From contig JAJZKG010000002.1 in the NCBI GenBank assembly GCA_021809565.1, positions 1 to 64,000 on the forward strand: a stretch of DNA of 64,000 nt. Direction: 5' to 3'. How positions within the stretch are numbered: the first letter of the stretch is position 1; the number at the start of each line of letters is the position of its first letter. Of this stretch, positions 57,392-64,000 are shown piece by piece. Below the pieces are notes generated by a model. That model was not told the DNA's origin. It did no database searches and worked only from the letters and a program-made list of their open reading frames with translations. A program made the position numbers and the translations under genes. The DNA is from a bacterium (lineage in GTDB: Bacteria > Patescibacteria > Dojkabacteria > JAKAPS01 > JAJZLI01).

Positions 57392-57805
57392 ATGGCAAGA
57401 TTGTCACAACTTGTAAGAAAACCTAGAAAAGATAAAGTGAAAAAGACTAAGTATAAAGCTTTGGCTTTTTCATATAACTCTTTGAAAAATCGGTATATAA
57501 AAAACAATTCTCCTTTCAAGAGAGGGGTTTGTACTGTAGTAAGAACTACTACTCCTAAAAAACCTAATTCTGCGATAAGAAAGATTGCCAAAGTTAGGCT
57601 TTCAAACAGATCAGAGATTACAGCATATATTCCAGGTGAAGGACATAAACTCCAAGAACACTCTGTTGTTCTTGTAAGAGCAGGAAAGGTTCCTGACGTT
57701 CCTGTTGCTAAATATCACATTGTAAGGGGAACCTATGATGATGCTGGAGGAGTTGAAAATAGGAAGAAAGGAAGATCTAGATATGGAACTAAAAAAGCTA
57801 AATAA
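57392..57805 (+). CDS. rpsL: 30S ribosomal protein S12
   Basis: 137 residues. [34 protein letters not shown] is conserved including the streptomycin-site Lys in PKKPNS. The second decoding loop reads [18 protein letters not shown] where most bacteria have RGGRVKDLPGVRYHxVRG: the Lys before the hydroxylatable Asp is Pro, and PGVR is PVAK. Third gene of the rpoB operon, 59 bases after rpoC. Confidence 0.95.
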   Translation: MARLSQLVRKPRKDKVKKTKYKALAFSYNSLKNRYIKNNSPFKRGVCTVVRTTTPKKPNSAIRKIAKVRLSNRSEITAYIPGEGHKLQEHSVVLVRAGKVPDVPVAKYHIVRGTYDDAGGVENRKKGRSRYGTKKAK

Positions 57806-57820
57806 TATATAATAAAAATA

Positions 57821-58285
57821 ATGAGAGGAAGAAAAGCACCAAAAAGACAAATAAATCCTGATATAAAAATGAACAGCGTTAAAGTCGAAAAGTTCATAAA
57901 TAATTTAATGGTGGGTGGTAAGAAGTCTATTGCAAGAAAAGTTTTCTATTCATCAATAGATCAGGTGGCAGGTGAAGTTAAAAAAGATCCATTGGATGTT
58001 TTTCTAAAAATAATGGATAATGTTTCTCCAACAATAGAAGTACGTTCAAGAAGAGTGGGGGGGGCTAATTATCAAATTCCAGTTCCAGTCTCCTCTCAAC
58101 GCGCAGAAGCTCTTGCAATAAGATGGATTATTCAATCTGCCAGATCTAAAAAAGGTATGCCTATGGATGAAAGATTAAAGAATGAATTTTTAGATGCATA
58201 TAATAATACAGGTCTTGCGATTAAAAAGAAAACTGATGTCGAAAAGATGGCAGAATCTAATAGGGCATTTTCTCATTTAGCTTAA
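57821..58285 (+). CDS. rpsG: 30S ribosomal protein S7
   Basis: 154 residues, MRGRKAPKRQINPD, VNKFINNLM-like (VEKFINNLMVGGKKSIARKVFY), VRSRRVGGANYQIPVPV and a C-terminal helix with KKKTDVEKMAESNRAFSHLA. It nucleates the 30S head. It lies between rpsL and fusA in the classic str order; tuf is not downstream. Confidence 0.96.
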   Translation: MRGRKAPKRQINPDIKMNSVKVEKFINNLMVGGKKSIARKVFYSSIDQVAGEVKKDPLDVFLKIMDNVSPTIEVRSRRVGGANYQIPVPVSSQRAEALAIRWIIQSARSKKGMPMDERLKNEFLDAYNNTGLAIKKKTDVEKMAESNRAFSHLA

Positions 58286-58308
58286 TTTAAAATAATAATT
58301 TCCTATAT

Positions 58309-60372
58309 ATGGATAAGATAAGAAACATAGGTATTATTGCTCATATTGATGCTGGAAAAACAACATCAACAGAAAGAGTTTTATATTATACTGGAAAAAC
58401 ATATAAAATTGGAGAAGTTCATGAAGGTGAAGCTGTAATGGATTGGATGGCTCAAGAAAAAGAGAGGGGAATTACTATTACATCAGCTGCTACAACTACA
58501 TTTTGGACATTGGGATCATCAAAATATAGAATTAACATTATAGATACACCTGGACATGTGGACTTTACTGCAGAAGTAGAGAGGTCTTTAAGAGTGCTTG
58601 ATGGGGGAGTTGTAGTTTTCGATGGTAAGATGGGTGTAGAACCACAATCTGAAACCGTGTGGAGGCAAGCTGATAAATACAATGTTCCAAGAATATGTTT
58701 TGTGAATAAACTTGATGGTATAGGTGCCGATTTTTATATGTCATATAAATCTATAGTTGAGAGATTAGGTGCTAATATAGTAGTTATGCAACTTCCAATA
58801 GGAATAGAATCTAATTTCAAAGGTATTGTTGATCTTGTAGAGAATAAGGCATATATGTATAAAAATGATCTTGGTACAGATATTGAGACAATAGAAATTC
58901 CAGAAGATATGAAGGCAGAGGTAGAAGAATATAGGGCAAAGCTTTTTGAAAAAGCTGCAGAATGTGGAAGTAATGATGTTATGGAAAAATACCTAAATGG
59001 GGGAGAATTAACAAATGAAGAGATATATTCGTCACTGAGATCTGGGGTTATATCAAATACTATTTTTCCTGTTTTTTGTGGATCTGCCTTAAAGAATAAA
59101 GGTGTACAGTTACTCCTTGATGCAGTAGTAAGATTCTTACCTTCTCCTTTAGACACTCCACAAGTTGTAGGAGAAGACAAGAAAGGTGAAAGTGTAAATA
59201 TAGATATTAGTGATAATGCCCCGTTTTGTGCTTTAGCTTTTAAAATCATGGTTGATCCAAATGTTGGTAAACTTACATTTTTTAGAGTATATGGGGGTAA
59301 AGTAAAAAAAGGGTCATATATTCTTAACTCCACAAAAGGTGTAAAAGAAAGAGTATCTAGAATACTTTTGATGCATGCTAATCATAGAGAAGAGATCGAT
59401 GAACTTGGTGCAGGTGAAATAGGTGCTCTTGTTGGACTAAAAGACACTGTAACAGGAGATACACTTACTGATGAATCCTACCAAGTTTTGCTTGAAAATA
59501 TTACATTTCCAGAGCCTGTTGTATCTATAGCAATTGAGCCTAAAACTAAACAAGATCAAGAAAAAATGTCTTTAGCCATACATAAACTCGCAGAAGAAGA
59601 CCCTACTTTTAAAGTAGAATCTGATATTGAGACTGGTCAGACAATAATCTCAGGTATGGGGGAATTACATCTTGATATTATCGTAGATAGAATGAAAAGG
59701 GAGTTTAATGTTGATGCAAATGTTGGTAAACCTCAGGTTGCATATAGGGAAACTATAACTGAAGAGGCTCGTGCTGAAGGAAAATATATAAAACAGTCTG
59801 GAGGAAGAGGACAATATGGACACTGTTTCTTACGTATTGAACCTAATGATACTGGTAATGGGTTTGAATTTAAGAGTGAAATTAAAGGAGGAGCAATACC
59901 TCAAGAATATATACCTGCTATTGAGAAAGGTATAAAAGAGACAATGATGAGCGGTACTGTAGCGGGATACCCAGTAGTTGATATAAAAGCAGCTGTGTAT
60001 GATGGATCATTCCATGAGGTTGACTCATCAGAGATGGCATTTAAAATTGCTGCATCAATGGCATTTAAAGATGCTATGAATAAAGCAGCTCCAGTACTAT
60101 TGGAACCTATAATGAAAGTAGAGGTTGTTACCCCAGATGAGTTTATGGGGGCTGTTAATGGTATTCTAACTGCAAAAAGAGGCCTTATCTTGGGTGTATC
60201 CAATAGAGGAAATGCAAGAGTTATACAGGCAGAAGTCCCACTATCAAATATGTTTGGTTTTACTACAGAGTTAAGATCTATAACGTCTGGAAGGGGTGCC
60301 TCCTCTATGGAGTTTGAGAAATATTCAATAGTTCCAAGGAATATTGTAGAAGAAATACAAAAAGGTATATAG
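58309..60372 (+). CDS. fusA: elongation factor G
   Basis: 687 residues. G1 [19 protein letters not shown], switch [14 protein letters not shown]3 [12 protein letters not shown] ([12 protein letters not shown]). Domains II-V follow, with the domain IV loop [16 protein letters not shown]. It drives translocation and, with RRF, recycling. Full length; last gene of the rpoBC-str unit. Confidence 0.97.
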   Translation: MDKIRNIGIIAHIDAGKTTSTERVLYYTGKTYKIGEVHEGEAVMDWMAQEKERGITITSAATTTFWTLGSSKYRINIIDTPGHVDFTAEVERSLRVLDGGVVVFDGKMGVEPQSETVWRQADKYNVPRICFVNKLDGIGADFYMSYKSIVERLGANIVVMQLPIGIESNFKGIVDLVENKAYMYKNDLGTDIETIEIPEDMKAEVEEYRAKLFEKAAECGSNDVMEKYLNGGELTNEEIYSSLRSGVISNTIFPVFCGSALKNKGVQLLLDAVVRFLPSPLDTPQVVGEDKKGESVNIDISDNAPFCALAFKIMVDPNVGKLTFFRVYGGKVKKGSYILNSTKGVKERVSRILLMHANHREEIDELGAGEIGALVGLKDTVTGDTLTDESYQVLLENITFPEPVVSIAIEPKTKQDQEKMSLAIHKLAEEDPTFKVESDIETGQTIISGMGELHLDIIVDRMKREFNVDANVGKPQVAYRETITEEARAEGKYIKQSGGRGQYGHCFLRIEPNDTGNGFEFKSEIKGGAIPQEYIPAIEKGIKETMMSGTVAGYPVVDIKAAVYDGSFHEVDSSEMAFKIAASMAFKDAMNKAAPVLLEPIMKVEVVTPDEFMGAVNGILTAKRGLILGVSNRGNARVIQAEVPLSNMFGFTTELRSITSGRGASSMEFEKYSIVPRNIVEEIQKGI

Positions 60373-60470
60373 AAAAATATCTGCTCTATGACCACTATTC
60401 ATATTAATCTTACAATTAAGTAAAGTAATACTTCAGTTTCAATGTTATTTTTATCAATATGTAATACTTA

Positions 60471-60499
60471 TTGACAATGTAATATAATTTTGATAGCAT
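60471..60499 (+). promoter_or_regulatory. promoter of vapBC, leaderless
   Basis: TTGACA (60471-60476), 17-bp spacer, TGATAGCAT (60491-60499). The expected start is the A of the ATG at 60506. TGTAATA occurs twice around the -35 and could be operator half-sites. Confidence 0.65.
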
Positions 60500-60505
60500 G
60501 AATAC

Positions 60506-60760
60506 ATGCAATATATAGTATCTGTAACACAAAAAGGTCAAGCAACAATACCTGTACAAATTCGTAATAAGTTTGGTATGGGTGCCAATACTAGGGTAAT
60601 TTTTGAAATTACAAATGATAATGAGGTAATGCTTAAACCAACTGTAGATTTTTTTAAATTTAGAGGGTCAATTAAAGCAAAGAAACCATTTGATATTGGA
60701 GCTATGGAAAAAGCTATACAAAATGAAATTGTAACTGGATATGCAAAAAAATCTACTTGA
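60506..60760 (+). CDS. vapB: AbrB/SpoVT-type antitoxin (VapB-like)
   Basis: 84 residues. The swapped-hairpin DNA-binding fold is evident in VSVTQKGQATIPVQIRNKFGM, followed by RVIFEITNDNEVMLKP. The C-terminal part (KKPFDIGAMEKAIQNEIVTGYAKK) would bind and inhibit the toxin. It overlaps vapC by 20 bases and probably represses their shared promoter. Confidence 0.88.
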   Translation: MQYIVSVTQKGQATIPVQIRNKFGMGANTRVIFEITNDNEVMLKPTVDFFKFRGSIKAKKPFDIGAMEKAIQNEIVTGYAKKST

Positions 60761-61133
60761 TACAAATATAATTATTAGATTCTTAGTAAATGATGACCTT
60801 AAAAAGGTTGATAGAATAGTAAATCTTTTAAAAGATAAAACCAGTAAAAACATATTATTAGATACTATAATAGCAGAAATAATTTGGGTGCTATTATCAT
60901 ATTATTCTCTAGATAAAAAAGAAATTATAGAGAAGCTTAGAGCTTTGATACATGTTCATACGATAGAGTGTAATGAATTGCTCATTGAAAGAGCGTTGAC
61001 AGTATGGGGAGCTAACAACATTTCATATATAGATGCTTACATAATATCAGTGGCAGAATTAGATAATATAAATCTTATATCATATGATAAAAAGTTGACT
61101 GGAGTATCTAAGACAATATCTAGAGAGCCCTAA
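60741..61133 (+). CDS. vapC: PIN-domain ribonuclease toxin (VapC-like)
   Basis: 130 residues. PIN-domain acidic residues are seen in LLDTNIIIRFLVND (Asp near 7), TIIAEIIWVLL (Glu near 46), and ISYIDAYIISVAEL (Asp near 100), with YDKKLTGV at the end. Such toxins cut tRNA or rRNA. All expected acidic residues are present, so it should be active. Confidence 0.87.
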   Translation: MQKNLLDTNIIIRFLVNDDLKKVDRIVNLLKDKTSKNILLDTIIAEIIWVLLSYYSLDKKEIIEKLRALIHVHTIECNELLIERALTVWGANNISYIDAYIISVAELDNINLISYDKKLTGVSKTISREP

Positions 61134-61224
61134 TCTATATTTATTGATGTAGTTTTGGTTTTAACCCAATCCAGTAAAAATTCAATTAATTGAGCAAGTA
61201 CGTGATTAATATTAATTTATTTTG

Positions 61225-61230
61225 TATAAT
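61225..61230 (+). promoter_or_regulatory. -10 box upstream of tRNA-Leu
   Basis: TATAAT after TTTTG, start expected near 61237, about 30 bases before the mature tRNA. No clear -35. Confidence 0.4.
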
Positions 61231-61244
61231 GTAGGTTACATACT

Positions 61245-61270
61245 AGCATTGTGTGCCAGCATTGTGTGCC
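61245..61270 (+). repeat. 13-bp tandem duplication at the tRNA-Leu 5' end
   Basis: AGCATTGTGTGCC occurs at 61245-61257 and again at 61258-61270; the second copy runs three bases into the tRNA. A replication-slippage duplication is the simplest reading. Confidence 0.8.
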
Positions 61271-61351
61271 GGAATGGCGGAATTGGTAGACGCACAGGAC
61301 TCAAAATCCTGCAAGAGCAATCTTATGTGGGTTCAAGTCCCGCTTCCGGCA
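61268..61351 (+). tRNA. tRNA-Leu (anticodon CAA)
   Basis: 84 nt with a long variable arm. Acceptor GCCGGAA/TTCCGGC, anticodon stem CAGGA/TCCTG with loop CTCAAAA, T arm GTGGGTTCAAGTCCCGC, discriminator A. Reads TTG codons. CCA is not encoded. Confidence 0.95.
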
Positions 61352-61392
61352 GATTATATCTGGTATATATAACTTTATTAAATATAATTATT

Positions 61393-61944
61393 ATGGCAAC
61401 ATTATCTTCAAATGAATTAAGACAAGGAACTGTTTTTAAAGATGGTTATGATTATTTTATAGTATTAAAATATGACAGAGTTGTTCAAGGAAGGGGAGGA
61501 ATGACAGTAAAAATAAAGGTGAAAAATCTTAAATCTGGGTCTATAGTAGAGAAAGGATATAAGGGTAATGACAAGGTTGAATCCGTGGATCTTTCAAAAA
61601 GAAGTGCTCAATTTCTCTATTCTGATGGTGTAAACTTACATTTCATGGATACAGATACATTTGATCAGGTGGAAGTTGAAGGACAAAATAAATATTTTAA
61701 AGAAGGAGATAAGGCTATTATATCTTATCTTGAGGGTGACCCTATAAGTGTAGATATTCCTAATGTGGTATCATTAAAGGTAGCATACACAGATGAAGGA
61801 GGCAATAGTGGAAACACTGTATCTAATGCTTTGAAGGAGGCAAAAATGGAAACTGGTATTACTGTTATGGTACCTCTTTTTATCAAAACAGGAGAAGTAA
61901 TTAAAATAAATACTGAAAATAATGAGTACAAAGGAAGAAAATAA
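61393..61944 (+). CDS. efp: elongation factor P
   Basis: 183 residues in three beta domains: SNELRQGTVFKDGYDYFIVLKYDRV, then the loop VQGRGGMTVKIKVKN, then FMDTDTFDQVEV and the C-terminal OB domain GDPISVDIPNVVSLKVAYT. The residue at the tip of the domain I loop is Arg where many EF-Ps have a modifiable Lys (PGKGQ). EF-P rescues ribosomes at polyproline. The start at 61393 matches the family; longer reading frames run through the tRNA. Its end overlaps the M16 peptidase gene by 23 bases. Confidence 0.93.
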   Translation: MATLSSNELRQGTVFKDGYDYFIVLKYDRVVQGRGGMTVKIKVKNLKSGSIVEKGYKGNDKVESVDLSKRSAQFLYSDGVNLHFMDTDTFDQVEVEGQNKYFKEGDKAIISYLEGDPISVDIPNVVSLKVAYTDEGGNSGNTVSNALKEAKMETGITVMVPLFIKTGEVIKINTENNEYKGRK

Positions 61945-63250
61945 TATATCTGAATCTAGTATAACAAAGATTGTTTTGGACAATAACGTTAGACTTATAC
62001 ATTGTAAAATCCCAACATCTTCCTTTGTAACAATTGAAATTTCAGTTTTGGCTGGATCTAGAAATGAGAGTGATGATGAGATGGGCATAGCACATTTTCT
62101 GGAGCATACAATGTTTTCTGGTACAGATAAAAGGCCTAATAATAAGGTAATAGGGTTTGAAATAGAGTCCTTGGGTGGAAGTATGAATGCTTTTACATCA
62201 GAGGAAACTACTGCCTATTATATAAAAATTCCATATGAAAATTTTACTAAAGCATTCGAAATTTTATCAGATATGTTTCTACATTCTAATTTTAATAGTT
62301 CGTATCTAGAGATAGAGAAGGGAGTTGTTAAAGAAGAACTTAGAATGTATGAAGATACCCCCCAGAGAGATATTTTCACTCTGTATAATGAACTTTTATA
62401 TAAAGGTACCCCCTTAGGTAGAGATATCGGAGGAACAGTTTCAAGTATTGATAATATAACAAGAGCAAAAGTGATAAATTTTATAAAAAATAATTATTAT
62501 CTAAATAATATTGTTATATCAATTGTTGGTAATATTGAGACATCAAAAGCGATAGATACAGTGATAAAATATTTTAAAAATGATAATCTTAAAGCTAGAG
62601 CTCTAGTCAATGGCGAAAACAAATATATTAAATCTAGATTTTCGGAAGATAGTATAAAAGTTAAGAAAAAAGATGTTAATCAAACACATTTCATACTTGG
62701 CCTTAGAGGTTATCCTGCTGGAGATAACAGACAATATAGTCTAAATGTACTATCTGCTATTATAGGAGGTGGTTTTGGGGCATGGCTCTTCCAAAAATTA
62801 CGTAATGAGATGGGAGTTGCTTACTATGTATATTCTGGAACTCAGGAATATATGGATATAGGGGATTTACACATAGTAGCAGGAGTTGATAATCAAAGGT
62901 TTGAAGAATCTTTAGTGACAATTATTAAGACTATATCTTCAATAAAAAACAAAAATATAAAAAAAGAAGATATTGTAAGGGCAAAAGAATATATAAAGGG
63001 TAGTATATCTTCGTATTTTGAAACTACAGATAATATGGCATCTTTTTTTGCTGATGAAGAACTAAAATTTGGAAAGATAAGATCTTTAGATGAGATGAAA
63101 TCATCTATAGATAAAGTATCTCTGGATTCTCTATATGATGTATTTGAAGACATAACACGTCAAGATATAAAAAAACATATTTATCTGGCTTGTATATTGC
63201 CAGAAAAAACATCTACATCTAATTTAGAAAGTATTATAAACAATGCTTAG
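61922..63250 (+). CDS. M16-family zinc peptidase (processing-peptidase-like)
   Basis: 442 residues. The inverted zinc motif HFLEH is at about 57-61, in GIAHFLEHTMFSGT, with the downstream Glu in EIEKGVVKEELRMYEDTPQ. A second half-domain contains NQTHFILGLRGYPAG and GGGFGAWLFQKLRNEMGVAYYVYSG. These two-domain enzymes resemble bacterial YmxG/mitochondrial processing peptidase. No signal peptide is visible, so it is probably cytoplasmic. The 23-base overlap with efp is longer than usual, but no later start keeps the zinc site intact. Confidence 0.92.
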   Translation: MSTKEENNISESSITKIVLDNNVRLIHCKIPTSSFVTIEISVLAGSRNESDDEMGIAHFLEHTMFSGTDKRPNNKVIGFEIESLGGSMNAFTSEETTAYYIKIPYENFTKAFEILSDMFLHSNFNSSYLEIEKGVVKEELRMYEDTPQRDIFTLYNELLYKGTPLGRDIGGTVSSIDNITRAKVINFIKNNYYLNNIVISIVGNIETSKAIDTVIKYFKNDNLKARALVNGENKYIKSRFSEDSIKVKKKDVNQTHFILGLRGYPAGDNRQYSLNVLSAIIGGGFGAWLFQKLRNEMGVAYYVYSGTQEYMDIGDLHIVAGVDNQRFEESLVTIIKTISSIKNKNIKKEDIVRAKEYIKGSISSYFETTDNMASFFADEELKFGKIRSLDEMKSSIDKVSLDSLYDVFEDITRQDIKKHIYLACILPEKTSTSNLESIINNA

Positions 63251-63914
63251 TAATAATATATTAACTATGCTTTTTAATATATTATTCATACTTTTTGCAA
63301 TATTTACACTATGGTTAGTCTTTTATAAGGCAGGAGAGAATGCAGGTAATAGTTCTGTAATGGTTACTAATAATGATTTTTGGGATTTCATATTTTTACT
63401 ATTAATATCTTTCTTTTTAGGGTATCTGATACTATCCTACATAGGAGTTGTATATTTATCTTTATTATGCTCACTACTATTTTTAAGACTTAAAACATAT
63501 AACTGGATACTTGTATTTGATTTTTATGCTTTATTTATGAGTATTATTCTTGTTCCTTATTTTATCTCTATTGGTATAGTTTATATCTTCATATTATTAC
63601 TTATCATTGTATTTATAATACTATCCAATGGATCTAGATCTGGATCTAGATCCAATTTAAGGAATCTTCATTATGGTAAAGTTGGACCTTCGAAACTATT
63701 ATTTCAGGGTTACGGAGTGACTGTACTATTTACAATTTTATCTATAGTATATTTTTTTAATTCTAGATTGTGGGTGGTAAAGAATAATTTTATATATAAT
63801 CTTGATCTTTGTGCTATATTATTAACAATAGGTCTTTTTTGCTTACTATTAAAATTGTTTTTAAAAAATGAAGAACTAACTTTTGATATATTAAAGAAAA
63901 GAAATAGAGTTTAA
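63243..63914 (+). CDS. polytopic membrane protein of unknown function
   Basis: 223 residues with about six hydrophobic segments (roughly 8-28, 46-68, 72-90, 92-125, 152-170, 185-205). A polar loop near 129-142 has the repeated GSRSGSRSN, encoded by a near-palindromic 12-bp direct repeat at 63630-63653. No family recognised. It overlaps the M16 peptidase gene by eight bases and is probably cotranscribed. An internal start at 63267 is possible. Confidence 0.6.
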   Translation: MLSNNILTMLFNILFILFAIFTLWLVFYKAGENAGNSSVMVTNNDFWDFIFLLLISFFLGYLILSYIGVVYLSLLCSLLFLRLKTYNWILVFDFYALFMSIILVPYFISIGIVYIFILLLIIVFIILSNGSRSGSRSNLRNLHYGKVGPSKLLFQGYGVTVLFTILSIVYFFNSRLWVVKNNFIYNLDLCAILLTIGLFCLLLKLFLKNEELTFDILKKRNRV

Positions 63915-63978
63915 AAAAAATCATATAAATACTTTAGATATAGGATAAATATCCTTTAATACAATTTTTTTTATTTTA

Positions 63979-63987
63979 TGGTATACT
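63979..63987 (+). promoter_or_regulatory. extended -10 promoter for a gene beyond the window
   Basis: TGGTATACT in the context TTTTATTTTATGGTATACT, which is identical to the sequence in front of the HIT gene at 32678-32696. Start expected near 63994, so the next gene begins at or after the window end. Confidence 0.5.
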
Positions 63988-64000
63988 GGTTCAACAAAAA

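Overview
The window is a dense, AT-rich bacterial chromosome segment (roughly 30% GC by eye) with standard stop codons, short intergenic gaps and almost only core genes. Several things point to Candidate Phyla Radiation / Patescibacteria: a reduced gene set, a shortened Mfd, PEGA-domain and DUF5674-type proteins, degenerate or variant forms of universal enzymes, and tRNA genes without encoded CCA. Presence of L1 argues against the CPR lineages that lost it; a Dojkabacteria- or Microgenomates-like lineage is a guess, not shown by the sequence.

Layout: 1-2757 holds the 3' part of 23S rRNA and 5S rRNA, with S1 (rpsA) directly behind. Then come clpC, an intergenic region with two perfect DnaA boxes, an unassigned structured RNA and an L10-type leader, and rplJ-rplL. 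On the minus strand follow an O-antigen-ligase-like protein and a second MreB-like actin, divergent from a PEGA protein. After ndk, rho and a tRNA-Arg, a minus-strand operon reads tRNA-Thr, Tyr, Thr, rpmG, tRNA-Trp, secE, nusG, rplK, rplA. Next are an M50 protease, rpmB, priA and the cell-shape operon mreB-mreC-mreD-PBP2-topA.

26-29.5 kb is the most accessory-looking part: a DEAD-like helicase carrying five near-identical tandem C-terminal repeats, divergent from a BrnT/BrnA toxin-antitoxin pair. 29.5-47 kb is a long plus-strand run of translation, repair and RNA-processing genes (rpsB-tsf-frr-rseP, HIT, rpsU, yqeY, ybeY, pth, mfd, trpS, hisS, dnaX, ybaB, recR, cysS, CCA transferase, a catalytically dead beta-CASP protein, ychF). 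A 410-nt tmRNA gene lies on the minus strand at 47.1-47.5 kb. PilN/PilO-like genes and a convergent DUF5674 gene pair follow. From 49.8 kb the strong operon rpoB-rpoC-rpsL-rpsG-fusA runs, then a VapBC pair, tRNA-Leu(CAA), efp, an M16 peptidase and a membrane protein.

The genes cover transcription (RpoB/C, Rho, NusG, Mfd), translation and ribosome rescue, secretion (SecE), elongation-type wall synthesis, and three small two-gene modules (BrnTA, VapBC, the DUF5674 pair). Several first genes of operons have a -10 box only 6-7 bases upstream of the ATG, implying leaderless mRNAs, while internal genes such as rplL, rpsU and brnA keep strong Shine-Dalgarno sequences. Best candidates for something undescribed are the repeat-bearing helicase module, the ncRNA at 6606-6733, the dead beta-CASP protein and the DUF5674 pair.
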